Shown one piece after another: positions 48,360-58,260 of a DNA stretch of 64,000 nucleotides. Position 1 is the stretch's first letter. Every line of letters starts with the position of its first letter. This DNA is from Hoplostethus atlanticus (Eukaryota > Chordata > Actinopteri > Trachichthyiformes > Trachichthyidae): assembly GCA_034670405.1 (NCBI GenBank), contig JAXDDX010000188.1, forward strand, positions 496,001 through 560,000, written 5' to 3'. Both the position numbers and the translations under genes were made by a program. The notes beneath the pieces were generated by a model. It was not told the origin of the DNA, did not search any database, and worked only from the letters and a program-made list of their open reading frames with translations.

Positions 48360-48640
48360 TCGCAGTGCAGTGGAGCTGAATGGCTCTTAACTGACTGTTC
48401 GGGACATAAAGTTCAAAGCCCCATACGGCCAATTGACCCTAATGGTCCCAGGCTCTCCGAGGAAGGTGCTTTTAATGCTGCTGTTCCTGCCGCCTTGCAG
48501 TGGGAAAATGTGTTTGGAATCTGGAGTCGGTCGTCCACAAGGGCATTGCAGTCTATGTGCCTGATTAGGCTTTGAGCCAACCATGCTGAGGTGTTGGCTC
48601 CATTTCCTTTTTCATCCGATTGCCTGTGACCCCCTGAACA
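48360..48640. promoter_or_regulatory. Candidate conserved non-coding element
   Basis: A unique, GC-balanced block with CCATACGGCCAATTGACCCT, then AATGGTCCCAGGCTCTCC, and CTTTTAATGCTGCTG words. No transposon end or exon could be defined. Enhancer character is inferred from sequence texture only. Confidence 0.3.
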
Positions 48641-50495
48641 AAATGAGGGCCAGAAAGGGGATCCTGCACCTACCTGAGATGTAAGATGGATGGATACTGA
48701 AACATGTATTCAACAGTCCACCGATTTACTGTTGGTCTTTACAGATGTTCTTTTTCCATAGTATTAGTCTGAATATTCCTTCTCTTACTGGTGATACTGG
48801 TGAGCTGGATATGAAGATGCATATGAATAGCTTAGCCCTAATAGGCCCTTATGAATTATTATCTAGAATATTGTCTGCCTGTAAACAAAATCAAGGAAAT
48901 CACAGCACTTGATTGGTTGACTATCTCTCATTGTAAATGTATACATTTACCAGTAAATGTGCACATCTACAAACGGGGCGGTAAATATATACATTTCCCA
49001 AGGTAAATTTAAATATAAAATTTAAATATAAATTTCCCTGTTGATGTGAGTGGAAACCACTAGTCAGAGTAGCGCAAGGCTCTCTCAGTCCTGTCACTCC
49101 TGTTTTGTTGTGGGTGCAACGTGGCCAAATTAACTCTTCGGATTGGCTTTTAGTAAACTGAGATTCATTCATGTAATTCACGCTAGAACATCAAATTGGC
49201 AAAGGCTGACCCTACATTTAGCAAGTTTTCATGCATGGCCTCCCAGTTGACCTGCATCATGGAGTGAGGATGGAGGCAACTGTGGCCAAACTGGTGTGTA
49301 TTGGCATGTGTGTCGCTTTACTTTTGGTAGGCAGGTGAGATGTTGCTGTGTTGACAATGAATTGATGCCTGATTGATGTTATATTTTAGTCCAAAAATAT
49401 ATGCAGTAGCCTACTGTAAAAAGATGTGGATGCCAAAACACTGAAATGACTACACAAGGCCAATAACCAGTTAATACGGCTCTACTGCAACAATACTTTT
49501 CGATCGATATCCTGATGTGATTAGATTCATCAAAAGGTGCCCTCAGGTGCAGAACTATAACGGTGTACAGTGGCACAATGCGCAATCAACGTGTTACAGA
49601 AATGTAACACATAGTAGTATATTACAAATAAGAGCTTTGTTCAAACAAGCAGCAATACAAAAAGACATCCCTGTGTATCAAGATGATTTAGAAATACAGT
49701 GCTACTTTGTTGACGGGGCTGAACAGAAACCGGTGACGTGGTGGTCGCTTGACAGTGGCTCACTGCCTGCTTGATCATTTCAGTGGTCAGGGTGGTGGGG
49801 GGGGGGCGTTCGCTCTCTGACACTATGGGTCACGTAGGCGTGTTGGTGGCACAAAGACTAATCCCATGTGAAGGTTTCCCTCAAACTGCCGAGCAATAGA
49901 GATGTGTGTGTGTGTTTGTGTGTGTGTGTCAGATGGGAAAAGTTTGTCCTGACAGATGGCTTGTAGGCAGATGGACACGGACCAGCCTTCCACACAGACC
50001 GCCATATGCGCAGCCCAATCAATAACTAATCATTAATCACTAATATAGCTGCTGCAAGCAACCTATATAACTAACCTCATGAACTTGGCTTATTAAAGAC
50101 AGCAAGTATCAGTGATAATGATGGTTATTTTAATCATTTATTTAGGTGTAGTGTTGCATCATCCCATACAGTTATATACACAGTTACTACTGAGATGAGA
50201 TGAGTTGTTGGTTGGAGAGGTCATTCTTGGTTGGTCCACTCATAGAGCTGATATGACTCTGAGGCAGGCTGTTCAAAACTATCTCAAGTGTTAAATTAAC
50301 TCTGAGCGTGTGGATTTATAGAAACAATGGTATAGTCAGGAGTGCGTATCATTTTTTTTTTTGGTCTAGCACTCAAATGACTACCAACAGACAAACATTA
50401 TATCTTGTGTCCACTGCAGTGACATAAAAGTTGGCTATTTCAGTGAATTGAGTGGCTTGATGCAACCTTGCTACAGTCTTAACATTCAACTTAGT
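48641..50495. other. Non-coding stretch, nothing identified
   Basis: It contains an AT-rich self-similar patch (48930-49040, repeated GTAAAT(G/A)T and AAATTTAAATAT words), a (G)n run near 49796 and a (GT)n tract at 49900-49930. No gene found. Confidence 0.4.
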
Positions 50496-50504
50496 TTCTC
50501 TCTC

Positions 50505-50539
<35 letters not shown>

Positions 50540-50540
50540 C
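50496..50540. repeat. (CT)n microsatellite
   Basis: About 20 CT units with two interruptions. It is followed by a short palindrome: GGTGTTAAGTGG... against ...GCCACTTAACACTG (50546-50580). Confidence 0.9.
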
Positions 50541-50799
50541 TAAATGGTGTTAAGTGGTACTGGCATGCCACTTAACACTGATACTTTTTTTTTTTCAAGC
50601 TCCCCCGAAAATATTTCAGTCAGTTAAGTCGTCAGTTACTGCTGGTGTTCTTACAATAGGTTGGGTCATGAAGATTACATTTACACACTAAGTCCACCCT
50701 GGAATATTGCCCTAGAATCAGGCAATTTACAAAATGACACAAAATGTTTTCTACTCATATTTCAATTGGCTGGCCAATCACATTTGAGCCAAATATACC

Positions 50800-51340
50800 A
50801 AAAAATGTCTGGACCCAGTGAAAGTGGTGGCTCAGAGGAGAATGTTGGTCAAACTGCTGGCCATCAGGGACAAATGTCTCTCAACCACTCTGGCCAGGCA
50901 GAGGAGCACGTTCAGCAGCAGACTCATCCTCGGCATCTATTGCACGCCCGACCGTCCTGGTAGGAGGATCCCTCTCTGAGTAGCCCCCACCAAGGTTTCT
51001 TCCATTTTTTCCCTGAAAGGTTTTTTGGGAGTTTGGGATGTCGTATACATTGGGCACTGTGAAACCCTTTGAGACTGTAACAGTGATTAAGGGCTACACA
51101 AATAAATGTGATTTGATTTGATCCTGCCTCGGTGTACCACGGAGTGATATCCGATGTCCTTCTTGCCTATCGCCATCAGACTATACAATTCATCCTTGGA
51201 CTAACCATCACCCCTCCAACACACACACACACATTATCTCCGCCTTCAAATACTGTTGATGTGAAGGAATGTTCACCTACTGTCCTAAAGACCCTCACTT
51301 TTCAAGCTGCTCCTGCTATTGTATAAATTTGTTGCAAGGT
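50800..51340 (+). mobile_element. L2-like LINE fragment with a second LINE 3' end inserted in it
   Basis: 50838-50940 (about the LLAIRDKCLSTTLARQ / TFSSRLILGI reading) and 51121-51230 (YRHQTIQFI reading) are two parts of one L2-like ORF2 C-terminus. They are separated by 50942-51120, a LINE 3' UTR with GGATCCCTCTCTGAGTAGCC, then CCACCAAGGTTTCTTCCATT, ending AAATGTGATTTGATTTGAT. So one LINE end inserted into another. The inserted UTR is of the same type as 18780-19000. Confidence 0.65.
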
Positions 51341-52461
51341 CTTTGATTTTCTTCCAGTTAGAGATGTTTTAAAAGTTTAGAGCTGAAATCTTGATTTGTA
51401 AATCAGTGAAGCAGACACATATTGTACTAAAATAATCCTTCCCTCCACTTCCAAGGCTATATGAAACAAATATACACCCAGCCAGGGAGAAAAATGAGGT
51501 TAATCAAAGCATTAAAGCAAAAGTTTATTTTTGTCTTTGAAACTACATGGTGACTACCACAGAGGACTCTTTTTTTTTTCTGGTTATAAAGTTCTCCACG
51601 CAGTGAGGTTAGAAATGAAGACAAAACATATTTAATACTTTCAAAATCACAGCCACAAATAGTTTTCTCGTGATGGAATCAGTTTCAAAATGGAATACAA
51701 TACAAAAAAAATTAAGTGGAAGAAAAAAAAAAAGGGCATTGTTGTACTCTACCCTGTCAAACAGGGTCTGAATATACATTTGTGGATACTGAAACCTCTA
51801 GGTTTTAAATTCATATATTAAAGAGGTAACAAAATCAGCAACATTCAAAATGTTCTCCGGTATTTACAACAGTTTCACTGTTCGCTAATGATGTTAAACC
51901 ACGCCTCTAACATTTCCCATGGGCATGGCTGCCATTATAGTCGCTAAAGGCAGACAACAAGATAAAATAAGCCACTATCACCAACATAAAAAACCTTGAT
52001 TTGATTTCATGATGACCATAATTATTGATGTTGAAGTGAAGTGGCTAAATTCACCTAAACCCATATCTTGGTTAAACATCACCAGTATGCTCTTTTTTGT
52101 TGAGTTGCAATAATGCAACCCCTTTTCACCAAATTCAAATTACACGACAAAATTACATGAATGAACACAATAATTATTACAAGATACATTAAAAGAAAGT
52201 AAAAATTTGATTAAAAAAAGTAAATGAAAATGGTAGTGAAAGAGGTAGTATGCAAGTATTGTGATTGAAGGAAGGTATTTGTTTGACGGGGGATGGTGCT
52301 AGCAGGGTTTGAATGATGGCAATTTTAGGCAATCGTAGCATATGTGGAATGCTTTTGCATGGTACTTGACAGGGAATAACAAAGTCTTCTCAAATGTACT
52401 CCATCTCAAAGAAAACACATCTCAAATATTTACAAAAAATATTCTTTCAGACCAGGTCTTG

Positions 52462-53607
52462 TAGGGCTGGGCGATATAACTTTAAAATGATATCACAATA
52501 TTTTTTAGGTAGAATGACGATATACAATATATCTCGATATAGCTTAAAGTATTCTATTTAAGGTCATAACCACATACAAAGTCACACATTGAAGTAAAAC
52601 ATGCTTTATTCACTCAAATCAGACTTAGTTTTTTAAAATAAGTGCTTTCAGAATTTAACAAATGTATCAAGTAACTAAATCAAGCTCAAAAAGGGCAAGC
52701 ACAAAATGTGCATGTGGCAGCCTGGGGGTTAGGGTGGGGGTGAGGCGTAGGCTGGATCCAGGAGAGTTGAGTCAGTGGACTGACTCTGCCTGGATCCAGC
52801 ACCGGCTGCGGCCAATTAAGGCTGATTGCAGCCCGGCCCTTTTAACCTGTGTGTATATGTGTGAACGGGAGTGTGTCTGAGTCAGAGTGAGAGCCTGATT
52901 GAGTGCTTGAGTCCGACGTGTGGAGCGGAGAGAGCGAGAGCAGCAGTGGTGACCGACCAGGTCCGCGGAGGATGCAGCTGGGAGCAGCCTGGAAGAGCGG
53001 CCCAGTTGGGGTTGGAGCTGAAAAGCATCCTGGAAGCCTGGTGGATTGGCAGCTTTGGTGCTCCGCGGCTGACCTGCCGGGACAGAGGGGAGGTGCGCCG
53101 GCCAGGAGAGACGGAGCTGAAAAGCATCCGTCAAGACCGGTCCTTTATGTTGCTGGTGCAAATAAAGCGGCCTGCTGGCCCGTTAACTCTCTGCTCCTGC
53201 CTTAGTCTCTGTCTGTCACGGCCCTGGTAATATTGAGCAAATAAATAATAATAACATAAACAGCTTTTTAAGTACAAAAATAACAAGATAATATGCAAAA
53301 TAACATCTCTGTCTGACCGCTTAAAGTATTTCCAAATAGCGAAGATATGACTCTTTTTTTGAACTAAATTAACGCCACTAAATGAGTCGTCTTCTCTGCT
53401 CTCAGCCATTTTTGTTTACTAAAGCCTGAAACCACCTACTGGCATTCGGTAAGTGTGGCAGTGCACAGGGAACGAAAGGGAATAGGGAATGACAAATAAA
53501 AATAACGTTTAAACACTGTAAAAAGCAGAATATAATTTTGAATTTTTATATCGTTCAGTAAAATTATATCTATCATATCGGAGAACTTGATATATCGCCC
53601 AGCCCTA
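52462..53607. mobile_element. TIR DNA transposon (MITE) in the pbx3 3' flank
   Basis: The termini are perfect 17-bp inverted repeats: TAGGGCTGGGCGATATA at 52462-52478 and its reverse complement at 53591-53607. The sub-terminal region repeats ATATCG/GATATA words. No 8-bp target duplication is visible. If the outermost TA is the target site, the element is GGGCTGGG...CCCAGCCC with TA duplication. It has no transposase, and about 500 bp of unrelated GC-rich sequence sits inside it. Confidence 0.85.
52713..53218 (+). mobile_element. LTR-like GC-rich insertion (solo-LTR candidate)
   Basis: A GC-rich block inside the AT-rich MITE starts TGTGGCAGCCTGGGGG and ends TCTCTGTCTGTCA, compatible with TG...CA LTR ends. 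An AATAAA signal at 53161-53166 comes about 50 bp before the 3' end, as in an LTR R/U5 boundary. Internally GAGCTGAAAAGCATCC occurs twice (53018 and 53113), as do two CTGGATCCAG palindromes (52751 and 52791). No target duplication or coding is seen. The family is not assigned. Confidence 0.4.
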
Positions 53608-54311
53608 GTATAGAGTTTGACGCTCCATACAGAAATAAACACCATCCAAAATAAGTGAATAGATTTCGCAGAACTTTTTTTTTAGAATGCACAGTGTTGT
53701 TTAGGGGACCTTCCGTTAATAATAAAAAAAGTGTAAATTCAGCCGAAGATCTCAACATCTCATGCTATCGAATGTTCTTTACCATATAAAATGGTCCACG
53801 AGTTCAGATCGGGCATTTTGAATTTTCACCAAGAAGTCAATCAATCTGCGAAACCATCCATTCATATGCGTCTTGAATTGCCGTACTCTTTGCAATACAT
53901 ACTCTATATGGTGTTATGGACAAAAACGCAACTGAATACATTGAACAACACATATGATTTTTATAGCCTCAAATGTAGTTGGTTAATAAAGAACCGTTGG
54001 CAAATGGGCACATTGGAAGGGTTGAGAGAAGTGTAAGATTTAAGTCTACTTTGGATCGACTTCTCTCATATGTCCATTGAAAATCCATTGTGTAGTCTGT
54101 ATACTCATCGTTGGCTAAAATATTCCCAAGAATATAGTTTCAACAACGTTCACTGATGTCATCCAGGAAGCCGCAATCCAAAAATGCCCCAACTTTTGAG
54201 GAGGAAGGAGTTGGTGGATGTTCAACTGGATGTCTAGTTGGTTGAGTCACGTAAATTAAAGGTTCTGGGCCGTAGAAATGCCGCCGTGCTGAGATTTGTT
54301 GAGCAAGGAGG

Positions 54312-54404
<93 letters not shown>

Positions 54405-54405
54405 C

Positions 54406-54410
<5 letters not shown>

Positions 54411-54467
<57 letters not shown>
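54411..54467. repeat. (GA)n microsatellite serving as pbx3 polypyrimidine tract
   Basis: About 28 perfect GA units, read as (CT)28 on the pbx3 strand. It lies directly before the TACTAG acceptor of the last coding exon, and no other pyrimidine tract is available. Length is likely to vary between individuals. Confidence 0.95.
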
Positions 54468-54473
<6 letters not shown>

Positions 54474-56429
54474 AAGATTGCAGCTGTAATTACAGAAGCA
54501 AGCCTGGGTTGTATCTACTTGTCTTCTTCTTCTTTATTGGGAATTTCACTCTCTCAATGACATTAACTAAAACATCAATTAATGTTAAAGAGCAAAACAT
54601 ACTGGAACCGGGGACTAGTAGGGACTTGCAACTCTTGTCTTCTGACGCTATCAGAGGCAGAGAACCCCCACGAATGAGTCGCAAAACACGTTGTGAGTTT
54701 CTCGTTCGCCCATGCCGGCCCGGGGGTGAGCCTCATTGTGTTGACATTGCAAGCTAGGATTCCTCTCTCTTTCTGACATTTTTGGCACAGTCCGATTCTT
54801 GTGCGAGGTTGTCACTGCACATTGCAGTGTAAGTTAGGAGCAAAGGGCCAAAACATCTGTCACAACCTTGCATCTCCTCCAAGGTGCATGAACAAAATAA
54901 AATAAAAGAATGAAAAAATTAGACTACTGTTGACAAAAACCTTAACCCCGACAGAGGCTATTCCAGCCTAAAGGTGTTGGTTTTTAATATTAAACCTTTG
55001 TCTACCACCGTAGCCAATAATGGGGTCAGTCATTTGGATTACCCCAAATGATGAAAGGTCCAACTGAAGCCATTAAAGACTGCTGTGACTGTAAGCAACC
55101 ACCACTGCACTCTAGTATGTATTGATATAAAAGCAATAATAGGCATTAGATGGTTTAAAGACTAACATTACTCAAATGTTCATTATGCATCCCTTTCTGC
55201 TTTCCACTGACTTGAAAAAAGAAAAAAAAATCTCAGCACATCCTGATGCAAAGCCAGCCAGCTGGTGCAAAGCACCTGTTCACAAAGTCACAAACTAAAT
55301 TAGCAAACTCATGCTAGCTAGCTTGGTTACTCAGTACTCAGTTATTCGGTAATGTTAGTTACTTGGTAATGTTATTTATCCATTTGTAACAATGAAAAGA
55401 AAGGAACATCTTGTTGCTAAACATGTTTTGCAATATTTCAAAAAAAAATATCTTTTTTAATTATATTTGTTTTTCAAGTTAAAACTACACTAAAAGACAC
55501 TCATTCAAAAGGCTATTTGGTAGCCAAAAACAGTATTTGTTTGATTAGTTTATTTTTATTTTTATTATTTGCTTCAAATGTAATATTTACCCAAAGGAAT
55601 TCTTAGAGCAGGGCCAGTGTGCATACAGATTTTCAGGATTACACTTCATAAGCCAGTACCTGTGCCTTTACCTAACAAGTTAGTGCTTTGATAGCCTGTA
55701 GTAAGCCAGAGGCCTTGCTGATGCAGCATTTGTACACTTTGAGATACCCATTAAGAAAAAAGCTGTCAGTCAAGCACAGGTGGTTGTCAAGCAGTTCCCA
55801 ATAGCTACAGAGTGACTATATTGCTGTCAGACTGCAGTGAGAAAAGCACAAACAATATTTTAACCTGAAAAAAATTAATTAACAGCACTTATTAAAAAAA
55901 GTGAGAAGTGAGATAATACACTGTTGCACACACATAACCAAAACCTTTAATGACAAGTGCAAGGTCTCTTTTGCCTGTTTTTAAAAAAAGGTTTTCATCG
56001 TTTTATTATTTTCAATGTAATATTTCAAGATGCAAGTGCAAGCATCTCCCTGATGACTATGGATCTCTAGCTTCCTGCTACTCGGTTTCGCATGGCTTGT
56101 GTTTCCCCGCCATTACCGAGACTCGCTCTCCCCTTGCTGTCATTTAACATCTTTCACAGCTAATATACTCTCCTTCCTCTTCCAGTGACACACGCGTCTC
56201 CCCCTCTAGTTTCTAGTTAAATCAGTGCGAGGGGTGTTTTATGAGTGCGTGTCATTGGATAGGGCATATCCACTTCCTCCTTGCTTTCCCTAAGCCATGA
56301 CCTAAATAAGAAGTTGTGAGTGTTGAAAGGCAGGAAAAGAAAAGTGCAAAATGCTGCACTTTGAAGCTGCTGGATGTTGGCACATCGCTTCCACTGCCCG
56401 CGGCAAAACGGGGCACTCAGCAAAACCGG

Positions 56430-56640
56430 AATGACACCCTGCTGTCGGTGTGCCTTTAATTACATGACTTTATTTTTCCTCTTCCTCCTCACGTTAGAGT
56501 GTTTGTCGGCGTGTCGGCTCAGATCTTGGTCAATAACAGACAAAGCCAGGCTGAAAGGAGTGATGCTTCTCAGAGCGGAGATAGCAGGACTTGAAGGAAT
56601 TCTTGTTTTGGTGATTTGGGATTTTTACAATGCAGCTAGT
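56430..56640. promoter_or_regulatory. Candidate intronic regulatory element
   Basis: A unique block in the last pbx3 intron with GTGCCTTTAATTACATGACT and GTTTGTCGGCGTGTCGGCTC words. It has balanced composition and no splice-bounded exon. Inference only. Confidence 0.3.
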
Positions 56641-56651
56641 CCCTCTTAAAT

Positions 56652-57160
56652 ATGGGGGTCATTTTGTTTCTTTATTGTGCAATCAAAAAATATTTTATAA
56701 GATCAAATATTAATTCATTGAAAGCAAAATTATTTGCATTACACACAAAAATATTTACAAGTTTAAATCTTTTGGTTGCGAGTTAAAATAACTTTTCGTG
56801 GTCACTGGCCAATGACCAGTGGGTGTAGCCAAACTGTCACTCCAAATTAGACTGGCCAATAGAGACGCATGAACTATGTCTCCGCGTAGATCCCCCGACG
56901 GGACCGTGTTTTTCGTCCAGCAAAACTTTTTGATTCGCAACCACAAAAGTTTTCAACTTAATCGAAAGATTTCAACTCGCAACCAAATGTTTTTAAGCTG
57001 CAAACAATTTTTTTAACACACAACCAAAAGATTTAGACTTGTAAATAATTTTGTTTGCAATGCAAATAGTTTTGCTTTCAATTAATTAATATTTGATCGC
57101 AAATTAATATTTTGCTTTCAACAAAATATGTTTTGATTGCCAAATAAAGAAAAATATACC
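56652..57160. mobile_element. MITE with ~120-bp inverted repeats in pbx3 intron
   Basis: Left (56652-56790) and right (about 57020-57160) are imperfect reverse complements. Shared blocks are CTTTATT(G/T)(T/G)GCAATCAAAA, CAAATATTAATT(C/A)ATTGAAA, TATTTGCATT and TCTAAATCTTTTGGTTG. The GGTTGCGAGTT motif is repeated several times inside. CTTAAA occurs just outside both ends, but an exact duplication is unclear. It has no coding capacity and the family is not assigned. Confidence 0.7.
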
Positions 57161-57389
57161 CCGATGCTTAAAGTTAGATGAGAATGAGTGTCATAACAGC
57201 TCTAGAGGGAAAAATATTTTCATCATTACCGCGTGTGAAAAATGAATCTCGATCTGCATGTCTGACACGTCTACCTACAATATGTAAGATTTGATATTCT
57301 TAAAACAACAGCAGGACAGACTTGAAACCAATTCCCTCCCTGCGTACACACAGACAACTGAGCTTCCACCAGTAAATTAATCGTTACAG

Positions 57390-57600
57390 TAGTAGCTTCG
57401 GATTGTCTGCGGCATTAGGAGGAGGCGCCTTATCGGGCCTCATCGGGAAAGACGATAGTCACATCTGTACGGGGCTGCCAGGCAATTCCCGTTTCATATT
57501 TCATTACTGTGATAAGGAGATGAACTGCAAATCCACTCCCAGAAGCATTTCAGAGTTGTTAAAAATGCCCTTCCTTTTCTTTCATACGCTGTTTTTCTAC
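57390..57600. promoter_or_regulatory. Candidate intronic regulatory element
   Basis: A CpG-containing, balanced, repeat-free block (GGCGCCTTATCGGGCCTCAT, then CGGGAAAGACGATAG; CATTACTGTGATAAGGAGAT) between the MITE and the (GT)n tract. GATA-like (TTATC/GATAAG) sites are clustered. It is a regulatory candidate by texture only. The 83-codon ORF over it has no motif. Confidence 0.35.
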
Positions 57601-57690
57601 GAAGAAAATGCATTTCATAAATGGAATGAAGCAAGCTATTTTTTTCTCATTTAAATTGCTAGGTGTGATGGATATGAGACAGGAGGGCAA

Positions 57691-57691
<1 letters not shown>

Positions 57692-57722
<31 letters not shown>
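57692..57722. repeat. (GT)n microsatellite
   Basis: About 15 perfect GT units in the pbx3 intron. Shorter GT/CA tracts follow at 57813, 57866 and 57990-58015. Confidence 0.9.
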
Positions 57723-58173
57723 CTCAGGATAAAGTCATACATTTATCTTGACCTTCTTTAGAGTTTGCCATCACAGTGACACCATCCTTAATCTTAAAAT
57801 AGGGGGGGGTGGTGTGTGTGTGTGCATTGCCTTTGTGGTTTGCATTTCTACAGCTCCTGTAATACACACACACACATAATTATCTTATCTCCCAGTGTTT
57901 TCTGTTAGTCTCATATTCAGTGTTATTCAGTGTTCCTGCAATAAAGAGAGTCCATTTGTCTGTACATGCAGGTACATGTATATGCTTGTGTGTGTGTGTT
58001 GTGTGTGTGTGTGTGTCAACTCCTGTTTTGTCTGCCATTTTCCAAGCTCTTTCCAAGCGCCCATCAGCAACGCCATCATCATCACCGCCATTATCACGCT
58101 CATCATCTTCGGCCTTGTCATTATAGGCAATGATGCGGTGCAGTCATTCATTGCTATGGTTACGTCTACTTAC

Positions 58174-58260
58174 GTTGAGGCCATGTGGGCTATACAGGGG
58201 ATGTCGGAGGCCATCACTGTATCCTACTGTCTGACTGATAGCACGGCGTATGGTATCCCC
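58174..58260 (-). CDS. pbx3: pbx3 exon, dual-coding (a- and b-type tails)
   Basis: Minus-strand exon of 87 nt with acceptor CTTCCTCCAG before 58260 and donor GTAAGT after 58174. After inclusion of the 113-nt exon it is read in phase 0 as G-DTIRRAISQTVGYSDGL, then RHPLYSPHGLN. This matches the PBX VDTLRHVI(S/N)QTGGYSDGL region but with several unusual changes (first V to G, RH to RR, a lost glycine, one residue shorter). If the 113-nt exon is skipped, phase 1 gives GGYHTPCYQSDSRIQ and a TGA stop at 58214-58216. That closely matches the PBX1b tail (GGYPSPCYQPDRRIQ). Both frames therefore seem to be under constraint. Confidence 0.92.

Larger units (their letters stand above)
51524..54311 (-). 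other. pbx3: Probable pbx3 3' UTR
   Basis: This is minus-strand sequence directly downstream of the pbx3 stop. It is AT-rich and lacks coding frames. An AATAAA-type poly(A) signal (TTTATT on the plus strand) at 51524-51529 is a plausible end. Another at 52605-52610 lies inside a transposon. The span is interrupted by a TIR element at 52462-53607. The true 3' end is inferred, and a shorter UTR ending within 53615-54311 is also possible. Confidence 0.4.
54468..58173 (-). other. pbx3: pbx3 last intron (most of)
   Basis: The intron has a GTAAGT donor at 58168-58173 (minus strand) and ends at the acceptor before 54404. It contains a MITE with long inverted repeats (56652-57160), microsatellites (57692-57722 and 57990-58015), and the candidate elements 56430-56640 and 57390-57600. 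The plus-strand ORF starting at 57895 covers part of this intron and is not accepted as a gene. Confidence 0.8.

Noticed and set aside
49796-49807. Poly-G run, possible G-quadruplex
   Set aside because: A single homopolymer run without further G-tracts, as is common next to transposon debris.
52882-53230. ORFs of 81-129 codons on both strands
   Set aside because: They arise from the GC-rich LTR-like insertion, overlap one another in several frames and have no motif.
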